Source: CAVSLM01 sp963728895 (GTDB taxonomy: Bacteria; Pseudomonadota; Gammaproteobacteria; JBBQDK01). Taken from it: a DNA stretch of 64,000 bases. The notes beneath the pieces were generated by a model. That model was not told where the DNA came from and did no database searches. It saw only the letters and a list, made by a program, of their open reading frames with translations. Location of the stretch: NCBI GenBank assembly GCA_963728895.1, contig CAVSLM010000003.1:186001-250000 (forward strand), given 5' to 3'. Positions within the stretch are counted from its first letter, which is position 1. Every line of letters starts with the position of its first letter. Of the stretch, positions 25,597 to 34,416 are shown one piece after another. Made by a program: the position numbers and the translations under genes.

Positions 25597-26862
25597 ATGA
25601 CCCCACGTATTCAGTCCATCGACGCCCAGGAAATCCTCGACTCCCGTGGCAACCCCACGCTGCGGGTTCACGTGCACCTGGACAACGGCATTGTCGGTAC
25701 CGCCTCGATCCCGTCCGGTGCGTCCACCGGTGAAAATGAAGCGGTGGAACTGCGCGACGGCGACAAGACCCGTTACGGCGGAAAGGGCGTATTGAAGGCG
25801 GCAGCCAACGTCCACGACCTCATCGCGCCGGCCCTGATCGGCCACGACCCGCGCCGACAGGCACAGATCGACCACGCCATGATCGAGTTGGACGGCACTG
25901 ACAACAAGGCGCGCCTGGGGGCTAACGCGATCCTGGGGGTCTCCCAGGCGGTGGCGCGTGCCGCCGCCCAGGCTTGCGACCTGCCGCTGTATGCGTATCT
26001 GGGCGGGGCCGGCGCGGTGCATGTACCGGTGCCGATGATGAACGTGCTCAACGGCGGCAAGCACGCCGAATCGGGCCTGGATTTCCAGGAATTCATGATC
26101 TATCCCACCGGCGCGCCGAGCTTCGCCGAGGCCCTGCGCTACGGCGCCGAGACCTTCCATGCCCTGAAGAAGATCCTCGCCAAGAGGGACTACGCCACCG
26201 GTGTGGGCGACGAGGGGGGCTTTGCGCCCCAGGTGAAGAGCAACGACGAGGCCTGCGAGTTGATTGTCGAGGCCATCGGCGCCGCCGGTTACCAACCGGG
26301 CCGCGATATCGCCATTGCCCTCGATCCGGCAGCCAGCTCCTTCTTCGAAAACGGCAAGTACCGGCTGACCCGCAGCCGCCAGGGCGACAAGAGCGCCGAG
26401 GAAATGACTGCGCTGTTCCAATCCTGGGTGGCGAAATATCCGATCGTCTCCATCGAGGACGGGCACGCCGAGAACGATTGGGAAGGCTTCAAGGGCGTGA
26501 CGGCCGCGCTGGGCGACAAGATCCAGATCGTCGGCGACGATCTCCTGGTGACCAACACCCGCTTCATCGCACGCGCCATCGCAGAGAAGTCCTGCAACGC
26601 GGCGCTGATCAAGCTCAACCAGATCGGCACCGTTACGGAGACCATCGCCGCCATCCATCTTTGTCGCCGGGCGGGCTGGGGCTTCGTGATCTCCCACCGT
26701 TCCGGCGAGACCGAGGATACTTTCCTGGCCGACTTCGCCGTGGCCATGGGCGGGGGACAGATCAAAACCGGCTCGGTGTGTCGTTCCGAGCGCATCGCCA
26801 AGTACAACCGATTGCTGGAGATCGAGCGGGAGCTGGGAAGGGCGGCGATGTTCGGGCGCTGA
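25597..26862 (+). CDS. eno: Enolase
   Basis: Phosphopyruvate hydratase, which interconverts 2-phosphoglycerate and phosphoenolpyruvate in glycolysis. It is 421 aa, normal for the family. Recognisable parts are DSRGNPT (residues 13-19), PSGASTGENEA (the mobile loop), MNVLNGGKHA, VGDEGGFAP, SIEDGHAENDW, the lysine in ALIKLNQIGT, and SHRSGETEDTFLADFAV. These cover the metal-binding and catalytic residues. The start has GATAGGGAACC before the ATG. It is flanked by long non-coding stretches and is probably transcribed alone. Confidence 0.98.
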   Translation: MTPRIQSIDAQEILDSRGNPTLRVHVHLDNGIVGTASIPSGASTGENEAVELRDGDKTRYGGKGVLKAAANVHDLIAPALIGHDPRRQAQIDHAMIELDGTDNKARLGANAILGVSQAVARAAAQACDLPLYAYLGGAGAVHVPVPMMNVLNGGKHAESGLDFQEFMIYPTGAPSFAEALRYGAETFHALKKILAKRDYATGVGDEGGFAPQVKSNDEACELIVEAIGAAGYQPGRDIAIALDPAASSFFENGKYRLTRSRQGDKSAEEMTALFQSWVAKYPIVSIEDGHAENDWEGFKGVTAALGDKIQIVGDDLLVTNTRFIARAIAEKSCNAALIKLNQIGTVTETIAAIHLCRRAGWGFVISHRSGETEDTFLADFAVAMGGGQIKTGSVCRSERIAKYNRLLEIERELGRAAMFGR

Positions 26863-27106
26863 ACGGAGCGCCTTTCACTCATCCCGGAAGGGATAGCGCC
26901 AACGTAGTGGTGAGTGCATGCACGAGGATCGCAGGCGCGGCACTGTGGGGCCGTTGCCGGGAGGCGGTGATCGGTGTAATTTCGCGTCTGCCGGAGTGGA
27001 TCCGCAGCCTTCCATCTCTTCATTTCCGGCGTGTTGGGATTGGTCGGAACATCGATGCACAAGAGAGTCGCTTGTTGATATTTGGTCAAGCTCTGGAGGG
27101 AATTCG

Positions 27107-27865
27107 ATGAAATTACGCCTGGGTGCTCTGTGTGCATCGGCCTTCTCAATTGCAGTAAATTCCACAGCCGTCGCTGCACCTGTTTCCATAGTCAACGGGA
27201 GCTTCGAGGACTTGTCGCCCGGTGTAGTCTTGGGAGTCCGCCAGTGGACATGTAATCCCTGTTTCCAGGCTGGTGGAACCGTGACACCCGATCCAATCGT
27301 CGGCTGGGTGGTTTCGGGCAGTGGCGATGCCGGTACATTCCGGCCAAGCGCCAATGAATACCCGGGTGCCGGTAGTTCAGGGACCCCGGCCAGTGGGATT
27401 CCGGACGGCATCCATGTTGCCTACAGCAATGGACCGGATATCAGCCAGGTCTTGAATGAGAAATTGGTGGCAGACCGGACCTACGTATTGAATGTCGATA
27501 TCGGTAACCGAAATGATCTGCCGCTTCCGGATTTTGCTATCGCATTACTGGCAGGGGGGAACGTACTTGCATCGATAGAATCAACATCACTTGTATCGCT
27601 TCCTGCCAACGGTATGTTCTCCACGGTATCACTCTCGTATTCTTCGGCAACAGGCGATCCCCTGGTTGGTCAGAGTTTGGAAATCCAGCTTGTCAACAAT
27701 GGCGCAAGCCAAATGAATTTCGATAATGTAACGCTTGACACCATACCGTTGCCTGCAAGCTTGTATCTGTTTGGCAGCGGTATTCTGGGATTGATTGGCG
27801 TATCCAGAATGAAGAAGTCGTCATCGCGGAATTTATCCCGGAAATCTCACCAGCCGGCCAGCTGA
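27107..27865 (+). CDS. VPLPA-CTERM-type exported protein
   Basis: A 252-aa exported protein with signal peptide (residues 1-24, ending VAA) and a beta-rich body starting NGSFED, similar to the choice-of-anchor or DUF642-like folds of PEP-CTERM proteins. The C-terminal sorting signal reads IPLPASLYLFGSGILGLIG followed by basic residues (SRMKK). That is the VPLPA variant, processed by an exosortase not found in this window. The last 11 or so residues (NLSRKSHQPAS) are encoded by repeat copy B, so the stop codon was probably acquired with the repeat. The gene is visibly richer in A and T than its neighbours, which suggests transfer. The ATG follows CTGGAGGGAATTCG. Confidence 0.8.
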   Translation: MKLRLGALCASAFSIAVNSTAVAAPVSIVNGSFEDLSPGVVLGVRQWTCNPCFQAGGTVTPDPIVGWVVSGSGDAGTFRPSANEYPGAGSSGTPASGIPDGIHVAYSNGPDISQVLNEKLVADRTYVLNVDIGNRNDLPLPDFAIALLAGGNVLASIESTSLVSLPANGMFSTVSLSYSSATGDPLVGQSLEIQLVNNGASQMNFDNVTLDTIPLPASLYLFGSGILGLIGVSRMKKSSSRNLSRKSHQPAS

Positions 27866-28060
27866 CATTCTTCGCGATTGGCGAACGATGACACACGGTT
27901 TACGCCGCCGGCCTATCCCGGTTCTGGCGGATGATTCTCGCTCGCGCTGGCCGGGTCTTCACTCAAGGGGCAGCTACGGCTGGCCCGTTCGCTCCAGAGC
28001 GGCGCCAGGACGGCTGCGAATTCCGCCAGCTCCCGGGATGCTGGTGAGATCTCCGGGCTA
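27837..28060 (+). repeat. Inverted-end intergenic repeat, copy B
   Basis: A 224-bp copy bounded by CCCGGAAATCTCACC on the left and GGTGAGATCTCCGGGCTA on the right. It fills the space between two convergent genes and supplies the stop codon of each: TGA of the VPLPA-CTERM gene and TAG of the Pat-like gene. It shares ATCCCGGTTCTGGCGG and the block GTTCGCTCCAGAGCGGCGCC with copy D. An internal hairpin has the arms GGGGCAGC and GCTGGCCC around TACG (27967-27986). Confidence 0.85.
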
Positions 28061-30712
28061 GAGCCGCCGTACCACCTGCAGGACGTTGGGGTCTTCCGCG
28101 TCGATCGACACGGCGAAACCCAGTGCGCGCACCAGCTTGAGCATCTCACGGTTGTCCGAGAGTACCTGACCTTCCATGCGCTGCAGTCCGCGCGAGCGGG
28201 CCTGCTCCATGAGCGCCTCCATCAGCCGGTGGCCGATCCCCCGGTGCTGCCACGCATCGTCCACCACCAGCGCGAACTCGCAGCTCTCGCCATCGGGATT
28301 GATGGCGTAGCGCCCTACCGCAATCTCGATCTCGGCGTCGCCCTGCCCGGTGACGGCGATCAAGGCCATTTCGCGGTCATAGTCGATCTGAGTGAAGCGC
28401 ACCAGCATCTGGGGCGTGAGCTCCCTCAGGGCCTGCATGAAGCGGTAGTAGCGCGAGCGCTCCGAAAGGCCGCGCACGAAATCGCGCTCGATCTTCGCGT
28501 CCTCGGGACGGATCGGGCGGATGGTGATGCTGGTGCCGTCGGTGAGCTGCCAGGTGCTCACCAGCTGGGAGGGGTAGGGATGGATGGCCATGCGCGCGTA
28601 GCGGTCAGCGGTGGGAGAGCGGGCCTCGACCAGGACCCGCGCGTCGACGGCCAGCGCGCCGCGATCGTCGATGATGAGGTTGACGTCCATTTCCTGCAGC
28701 CAGGGCAGCTCGCAGGTCATTTCCGAAACCCGCAGCAGCAGGCTTTCCAATGCCTCCATGTCCACGGGTGGCATGTGCCGGAAGGCCTTCAACATGCACG
28801 CAATGCGCGTTCCGCCGATGAGGTTGCCGGCCAGGTAGGCGTTGAGCGGCGGAAGTGCCACGGCGCGATCGCCCAGTGCCTCGACGGCGATGCCGCCTGC
28901 GCCGAAGGTGATCACCGGGCCGAATACGGCGTTCATGTTCATGCCCACGATCAGCTCGCGGCCGTTCGGTTTCACGCACATGGGCTCGACCACCACGCCG
29001 TCGATGCGTGCCGCGGGCCTGCTCGCGTGCACCTGCGTGAGGAGATCCTGATAGGCGCTGCGCACCGCCGGTGCATTGTTCAGGTTGAGGCGCACGCCAC
29101 CGGCATCCCATTTGTGAATGATGTCGGGCGAGGAGATCTTGAGCGCCACCGGGAACCCCAGTTCCTCGGCGAGCACCAGGGCTTCGGTCGCCGAGCGTGC
29201 CAGCACCGCCTGCGCCACCGGAATCTGAAACGCGCGCAGCAGTGCCTTGGACTCCATTTCGCCGAGGGTGTTGCGATGCTCGGCGAGCGCGTTCTCGATG
29301 ATCATGCGGGCGCCGTCCATGTCCGGCGGCTCATGATGGGCGAGCGGCCCGGGCGTCTGCAGCAGCAGCGTCTGGTTCTGGTAATAGGCGGTCAGATATG
29401 AGAACGCCTCGACCGCGGCTTCCGGCGTGTCGACGCTGGGAATGCGCGCATGTCCGAGGTGGACACGCGCCTCCTCCACCTGCGGCCCCCCCATCCAGCA
29501 GGCGAGCAGCGGCTTCTCCGAGTGCTCGGCCAGGCTGCACAACGCATCGGCCACCGCCACGGGTTCGCTCAAGGCCTGCGGCGTGAGGATCACCAGCACC
29601 GCATCGACATCTCCATCCTGTAGTGCCGCCGCCACCGCGTCCCGATAGTGTGCGGCGCTGGCGTTGCCTCCCAGGTCGAGAGGATTGTCGATGCGATTGC
29701 CCGTTTCCGAAGAGGTGGCGTCGGAGCGCACCGCGAGCGGTATGCCGATGTCGGCGGCGCGATCGGCGGCCATCAACCCGGGTCCGCCGCCGTTGGTGAC
29801 GATCGCCAGCCGCTCGCCGCAGGCACGATAACGCCCGGCGAGCGTCTTGGCGGCCGCGAACAGCTGGTCGATGGTCATGGCGCGCACCACGCCTGCGCGC
29901 CGCAGGGCGGCCGCGAACACGTCGTCGCGCCCGGTCACCGCACCAGTCTGTTGCGCCACGCGCGACGCTCCGCCGTGGCGGCCGACACGCAGGACGATGA
30001 CGGGCTTGACGCGTGCAGCAGCGCGCAGCGCGCTCATGAAGCTGCGGGCGTGGCGGATGGTTTCTACATAGAGCAGGATGCTGTGGGTGGTGGGGTCGGA
30101 AACCAGGTAGTCCAGCACGTCGCCGAAATCCAGGTCGGCCGATGTGCCCATGGACAGCGCGGTGGAGAAGCCCACGTCATTGGCCTGTGCCCAGTCGAGG
30201 ATGGCCGCCGACAGCGCGCCGGACTGCGACACCAGGGCGAGATTGCCGGCGTTGGTACCGCCGCGGTGAACCGTCGCGTTGAGTCCGGTCGCCGGGCGCA
30301 TCAAACCGAGACAGTTCGGGCCGAGAAATCTCAGCCCGTGTCGGCGCGCGTTGGCGAGGGCCTCCTGCTCCAGGGCAGCGCCGTTCGGCCCTGCGTCGCG
30401 AAACCCTGCCGACACCACGAGCGCCGCGCGTACCCCATGCTCTCCGCAGTCGTTGATGATCTGCGGCACGGCCGCCGCGGGCGTGGCGATCACTGCCAGG
30501 TCGATGGGCTCCACAATGTCCGCGAGCGAGGCATGACAGGGCAGTCCCTGAACGCTTTGGTACTCGGGGTTGATCGCAAATAACCCGCCCGCGAAAGAAG
30601 ACTCGCGCAGGTTGCGCAGCAGCACGGTGCCCGGTGCATCCGGGCGCTCGCTGGCTCCGAACACCGCGACCGAGCGCGGTGCGAACAGCCTGCTGAGGAA
30701 GTGTTCACCCAT
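28058..30712 (-). CDS. Pat-like fusion: acyl-CoA synthetase (NDP-forming) domains plus GNAT (second copy)
   Basis: An 884-aa paralogue of the gene at 2304-5051 with the same order: CoA-binding domain (FAPRSVAVFGAS near residue 10), ligase-like domains, ATP-grasp (about 470-690) and GNAT (about 715-875, loop QHRGIG). In the phosphohistidine loop SHTGAL is replaced by QQTGAV, with Gln255 at the His position, so ATP-dependent acyl-CoA formation is unlikely. A protein acetyltransferase role is inferred. ATG 30712 is preferred over GTG 30736 because the domain begins directly after it. The stop codon lies in repeat copy B. It is divergent from PPK2. Confidence 0.87.
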   Translation of the reverse strand: MGEHFLSRLFAPRSVAVFGASERPDAPGTVLLRNLRESSFAGGLFAINPEYQSVQGLPCHASLADIVEPIDLAVIATPAAAVPQIINDCGEHGVRAALVVSAGFRDAGPNGAALEQEALANARRHGLRFLGPNCLGLMRPATGLNATVHRGGTNAGNLALVSQSGALSAAILDWAQANDVGFSTALSMGTSADLDFGDVLDYLVSDPTTHSILLYVETIRHARSFMSALRAAARVKPVIVLRVGRHGGASRVAQQTGAVTGRDDVFAAALRRAGVVRAMTIDQLFAAAKTLAGRYRACGERLAIVTNGGGPGLMAADRAADIGIPLAVRSDATSSETGNRIDNPLDLGGNASAAHYRDAVAAALQDGDVDAVLVILTPQALSEPVAVADALCSLAEHSEKPLLACWMGGPQVEEARVHLGHARIPSVDTPEAAVEAFSYLTAYYQNQTLLLQTPGPLAHHEPPDMDGARMIIENALAEHRNTLGEMESKALLRAFQIPVAQAVLARSATEALVLAEELGFPVALKISSPDIIHKWDAGGVRLNLNNAPAVRSAYQDLLTQVHASRPAARIDGVVVEPMCVKPNGRELIVGMNMNAVFGPVITFGAGGIAVEALGDRAVALPPLNAYLAGNLIGGTRIACMLKAFRHMPPVDMEALESLLLRVSEMTCELPWLQEMDVNLIIDDRGALAVDARVLVEARSPTADRYARMAIHPYPSQLVSTWQLTDGTSITIRPIRPEDAKIERDFVRGLSERSRYYRFMQALRELTPQMLVRFTQIDYDREMALIAVTGQGDAEIEIAVGRYAINPDGESCEFALVVDDAWQHRGIGHRLMEALMEQARSRGLQRMEGQVLSDNREMLKLVRALGFAVSIDAEDPNVLQVVRRL

Positions 30713-30866
30713 CGGAATCGTCCGTTTCGGTGCCACGATAGCGGCGGGCCGCGCCTCGGACTGCGTCCCTGTTCCGGCACTCCGGGTGCGCGCCCGCGCT
30801 GGTTGCGGCTCGACTCGCGCAGTATATACAATCGCTCGGGACAGTGTGCCGAACCAGACCAGAACA

Positions 30867-31685
30867 ATGCGCCTGCGCCGGCCTTCGAAGCACAGGCCGC
30901 TTCCAGCCGGGGATCACAGTGTGTCACGTCTTGCAAAGCTCAATCTGGAACGCCGTCTTGGTAAACAAAAGTACAGCGACCTGATCAAGGACTGGCAGCT
31001 GGAGCTGCTCAGTCTGCAGCAGTGCGCCATGCGCGGCGGCGTGCGCGCCATGATCAACTTTGAAGGCATGGACGCAGCCGGCAAGGGAGGCTCCATCCGG
31101 CGTATGGTCGAAGCGCTCGACCCGCGCGGTTACAAGGTGTTTCGCATCGGTCCGCCCGAGCCATGGGAGCAGGAGCGACACTATCTGTACCGCTTCTGGG
31201 TGAAGGTGCCCCCGCCGGGCGAGCTGGTGATCTTCGACCGATCGTGGTACGGAAGAGTGCTGGTCGAGCGTGTCGAGCAGCTGGTGTCGGTGCAGCAATG
31301 GAAACGCGCCTACGCAGAGATCAACGACCTGGAGCGCACGCTCATCGAAAGTGGCGTGGTGCTGGTCAAGTACTGGTTCCACGTCGATGCCGACGAGCAG
31401 CTGCGGCGCTTCGAGGCGCGCCTCGCCAATCCCTTCAAGGCCTGGAAGATGACCGACGAGGACTGGCGCAACCGCGGCAAGTGGGACCAGTACGTCGCCG
31501 CCGCCGAGGAGATGTTCTCCAAGACCGACACCAAGTACTCGCGCTGGCACATCATCCCCGCCAACGACAAACACTTCGCACGCATCGCCTGCCTGCAGAT
31601 CCTTGCCCAGGCGTTGCGCAAGCGTGCCGAGCAACTCGAGCTCGATTGTCCGAAACCCATCGCCCACGCGCTGCGGCTGCGCTAA
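30867..31685 (+). CDS. ppk2: Polyphosphate kinase 2 family protein
   Basis: A 272-aa PPK2, which transfers phosphate between polyphosphate and nucleotides. The Walker A loop is GMDAAGKGG (67-75), Walker B is VIFDRSWYGR (121-130), and the lid region FKAWKMTDEDWRNRGKWDQY follows at about 190-210. The length and single domain fit class I PPK2 (nucleoside diphosphate to triphosphate), but the class cannot be set from motifs alone. The start could also be GTG 30921, which has a GGGGAT site and would remove 18 basic residues. It fits a storage-compound theme with the PHA locus, though it lies far from it. Confidence 0.9.
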   Translation: MRLRRPSKHRPLPAGDHSVSRLAKLNLERRLGKQKYSDLIKDWQLELLSLQQCAMRGGVRAMINFEGMDAAGKGGSIRRMVEALDPRGYKVFRIGPPEPWEQERHYLYRFWVKVPPPGELVIFDRSWYGRVLVERVEQLVSVQQWKRAYAEINDLERTLIESGVVLVKYWFHVDADEQLRRFEARLANPFKAWKMTDEDWRNRGKWDQYVAAAEEMFSKTDTKYSRWHIIPANDKHFARIACLQILAQALRKRAEQLELDCPKPIAHALRLR

Positions 31686-31688
31686 CCC

Positions 31689-31710
31689 GCTGGCGAGATT
31701 TCCGGGCCAG
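31689..31710 (+). repeat. Remnant end of the inverted-end repeat (copy E)
   Basis: GCTGGCGAGATTTCCGGGCC, a few bases after the PPK2 stop, matches the right end of the repeat family (GCTGGTGAGATTTCCGGGCT). No left end or core is visible nearby, so this is a single-ended remnant or a half element. The rest of the 122-bp gap shows nothing else. Confidence 0.55.
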
Positions 31711-31807
31711 GCGTCTGCCCCGCATGCATAGCGCTTCGCAGCGCCTTCACGCCTGACCAGCCGGGCGCAGGCACAATCGATGGTACGGCGCGCGCTCCCG
31801 TTCGCCG

Positions 31808-32671
31808 TCAGTGGATGGTTCCGAGCAGTGCGGCGCGGTAGCGACGTACGCGCGCATCGTTCTCGCCGAGCAGGGCGAAAATGGCCATCAGGCCCTTGCG
31901 TCCGACCTCGTCGCGGAAGAATCGATCGCGTCTCACGATTTCCAGCAGCTCGTCCATGGCGCCCTCGTAATCGTCGCTCAACAGTCTCAGCGCGCTCAGC
32001 TGATAACGCACGCCGAGGTCGGCGGGATCGCGTTCCAGAGCTTGTTCGAGCTCGGTGGCATCGGGCGCCTGTCGGGCTTCGTTGATGAAGCCCAGGTGCG
32101 CCATGAGGATTGCCACCGAAGGATCCTCACGGGCGGTGCTGGGCAGTGCGCGCAGGCGCTCGGCTGCCTCGATGGTGTCGCCGTCGCGCATCAGCAGCTT
32201 CGCATGGGTGATGGCGATGCGGGCGTTGGCCGGCTCCGCCGCGCCCGCCTCGTCCAGGAGTGCGTAGGCGGCTGCGAGCTGTCCCTCCTGGTGCAGCCGC
32301 ACGGCAGTGCCGAGCTGGACGTCCGAAGGGCGCCCGACGTATCGATCGATGAGCTGCCGCAGGCGCGCCTCGGACTCTGCGCCATGCACCTCGTCCACCA
32401 CCTTCTGGTGGCGGTATACCTTGAGCGTCGGCAGGCTGTTCACGCCCTGGTCTCGGGCGAGCTGCCTCTGCTGGTCGGTGTTCAGGTTCACCAGCAGAAA
32501 CTTTCCGCAGTACTCCTCGGCAAGCTTCGCCAGCACGGGCCAGAGCTTCAGGCAGGGACCCGCCCAGGGCGCCCAGTAGTTCACCAGTACCGGACCCTTT
32601 CGCGAGTTCTCCAGCACCAGGGACTGGAAGTTTTCCGCGGTCGCCTCGTAGATGTAGCGCGTATCGTTCAT
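31808..32671 (-). CDS. YbbN-like thioredoxin-TPR co-chaperone
   Basis: A 287-aa protein with an N-terminal thioredoxin fold (about 1-110) and a C-terminal tetratricopeptide-like region (about 120-287), the CnoX/YbbN layout. The active site reads WAPWAGPC: Ala37 stands where the first cysteine normally is, with Cys40 kept. It therefore cannot do ordinary dithiol exchange, as in E. coli YbbN, which has SxxC. The cis-proline loop is SLPTLKVY. ATG 32671 follows AGGGGTTGCGC; a TTG two codons earlier is less likely. It lies 12 bp downstream of the radical SAM gene, so the two are probably co-transcribed. Confidence 0.9.
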   Translation of the reverse strand: MNDTRYIYEATAENFQSLVLENSRKGPVLVNYWAPWAGPCLKLWPVLAKLAEEYCGKFLLVNLNTDQQRQLARDQGVNSLPTLKVYRHQKVVDEVHGAESEARLRQLIDRYVGRPSDVQLGTAVRLHQEGQLAAAYALLDEAGAAEPANARIAITHAKLLMRDGDTIEAAERLRALPSTAREDPSVAILMAHLGFINEARQAPDATELEQALERDPADLGVRYQLSALRLLSDDYEGAMDELLEIVRRDRFFRDEVGRKGLMAIFALLGENDARVRRYRAALLGTIH

Positions 32672-32683
32672 GCGCAACCCCTG

Positions 32684-34126
32684 TCAGAAGCCCTGCAGCT
32701 GTCCGTCGGTCGGCTCGGCGCAGCAATACCACGGCTCCGAGAGCCTGGGGATCGGCGTGCCCAGGTCGCGCGGCAATGCCGGCGTCCCCATGCCGGCCGC
32801 CTGGTGTGCCAGGCGCCAGATCGTTTCGAAGGTCGCACGCCGCGACAGGCCCTCGGTTTCGGCGCACTGCAGCCGTACGTGAATTGCCTGCTGCAGCGCG
32901 TCGACGCGCGGGTCCTCATGCACCCAGGGATAGCCGAGAGAATGGCGGTCGAAGGGCCCCAGCTGGGTGGCGAGCTCCGGCAGCCGCAGCAGATAGGAAC
33001 CTTCCGGCACCAGCAGGCGAATGCTCAGCTGCACCGGCGGCACGCTCTCCACCAGTCGCAGATCGACCAGGCGTCGCAACAGCTGCAGGTAGCCTTCGAG
33101 GGTGGTCCACGGTGTAAACGCGACGAACGTGGGTGCCAGCGCGATGCCCGTCTCGCGCAGCAGAGCCACCGCGCGGTCGAAGTCCGCGCCGCTGTGTCCC
33201 TTGTCCAGATAGGCGAGGACCCGGTCGTCCACCGATTCGACGGCGCTGGTGATGAACACGCAGCCCGTGGCGCGCAGATTCGCAAGCAGCGCCGCGTGCT
33301 GCAACAGGTGCTCGATCTTGATGGTGACGTCGTAGGTAAGCTGCGGATGACGCGCATGCAAGCCTTCCACCACGCGCAGGGCGTGGGTGGGACCATTGAG
33401 GAAATCCGGATCGCCGAAGGAAATGTGCTGTGCGCCCGCCTCGACCTGCTGGTCGATGTCGCCGAGCACAATGTCCGCCGGGACAATGCGAAAGCGCCCT
33501 TCGTAGACCGGTACCACCGGGCAATGGCGACACAGGTGCTTGCAGCCGCGGCTGGCATCGGCGAAGCCGGCAATCCGCGTCCCGCCGCCGGGAAGTTGCA
33601 GATGGGCATAACGCCCAAGCGGCGGCAGCTCCGAGCGATCGGGCAGAACGAACGCGATCTTGTCGCGCTGCACGACCGGCTCGTGCTGGGCAGCTGAATC
33701 CCCGCTGCGTACCCGTTGGGCCAGCGACAGCAGGCCGGGTTCGAACTCACCGCCGAGCACCACGGCGACACCGAGCTCACGGAACAGGGTTTCGTTCATG
33801 GGCGCATACAGGCCGTAGACGCACAGCACCGCATCGGGTGCCGCGGCGCGGATGCGCGGCAGGGCCGCCACCGCAATCCGGGTGGCGGTATGCATGCCCA
33901 CATGCACTGCCACCAGGTCGGCCCCGGACAGCGCCGGCGCATCCAGGCGTTGGAGGGTCAGGTCGAGGCAGCTCACCTCGAAGCCCGCCGCCCTCAGCCA
34001 GGCCGCCGGTTCGGCCAGGGCAAAGGACTGGCGACCCAGCTCATAGGGATTGATCAACACCACCCGGTGGGGCAGCGCGCGTGCCTCCCGGGCCAGGTAC
34101 ACACCCCCGGTCGATTCACTTGACAT
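32684..34126 (-). CDS. CUAEP/CCAEP-tail radical SAM protein
   Basis: A 480-aa radical SAM protein with an N-terminal cobalamin-binding-like region (about 20-150). Its cluster motif is CKHLCRHC (C195, C199, C202). The C-terminus ends in WYCCAEPTDGQLQGF. This CCAEP tail defines the 'CUAEP/CCAEP-tail radical SAM (seleno)protein' family, in which some members have selenocysteine at the first position. Here both are TGC cysteine codons. The substrate and product are unknown to me. It is the first gene of a unit with the YbbN-like protein and is divergent from the YgjP-like gene. Confidence 0.88.
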   Translation of the reverse strand: MSSESTGGVYLAREARALPHRVVLINPYELGRQSFALAEPAAWLRAAGFEVSCLDLTLQRLDAPALSGADLVAVHVGMHTATRIAVAALPRIRAAAPDAVLCVYGLYAPMNETLFRELGVAVVLGGEFEPGLLSLAQRVRSGDSAAQHEPVVQRDKIAFVLPDRSELPPLGRYAHLQLPGGGTRIAGFADASRGCKHLCRHCPVVPVYEGRFRIVPADIVLGDIDQQVEAGAQHISFGDPDFLNGPTHALRVVEGLHARHPQLTYDVTIKIEHLLQHAALLANLRATGCVFITSAVESVDDRVLAYLDKGHSGADFDRAVALLRETGIALAPTFVAFTPWTTLEGYLQLLRRLVDLRLVESVPPVQLSIRLLVPEGSYLLRLPELATQLGPFDRHSLGYPWVHEDPRVDALQQAIHVRLQCAETEGLSRRATFETIWRLAHQAAGMGTPALPRDLGTPIPRLSEPWYCCAEPTDGQLQGF

Positions 34127-34416
34127 CTGAAATCCTCATGCGCCTGTTGCACTTGCCAAGCGCTGGTCCGGCGGGGATAGCAGTTTAGAATATCCTAGCG
34201 TACCGATCAACAATCGATCCGCCGGCGCAGCCTCGCAGAAGGCCGTCCCGGTCGCGTCGCAGACTCATCAATATGCGTGTGTTAACAAATATTTATGGCG
34301 CTCGCTAGAAAGCGGGCCCGGTCTCTGTGGGCAGCGCATCCGTCCACCGAAGCGGCCCGCGGGGCCCTCCGTATGCTAGCTTATAGGCACCATTCCAGCT
34401 GGCTGAACCGCTCCCC
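34127..34416. other. Divergent intergenic region
   Basis: About 290 bp between two divergent genes, holding an A/T-rich patch (GTTAACAAATATTTATGG) around 34280-34297 and the sequence TTTAGAATATCC near 34183. These may contain promoters for both directions, but I cannot identify a hexamer pair with proper spacing. No gene or repeat is seen. Confidence 0.4.
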
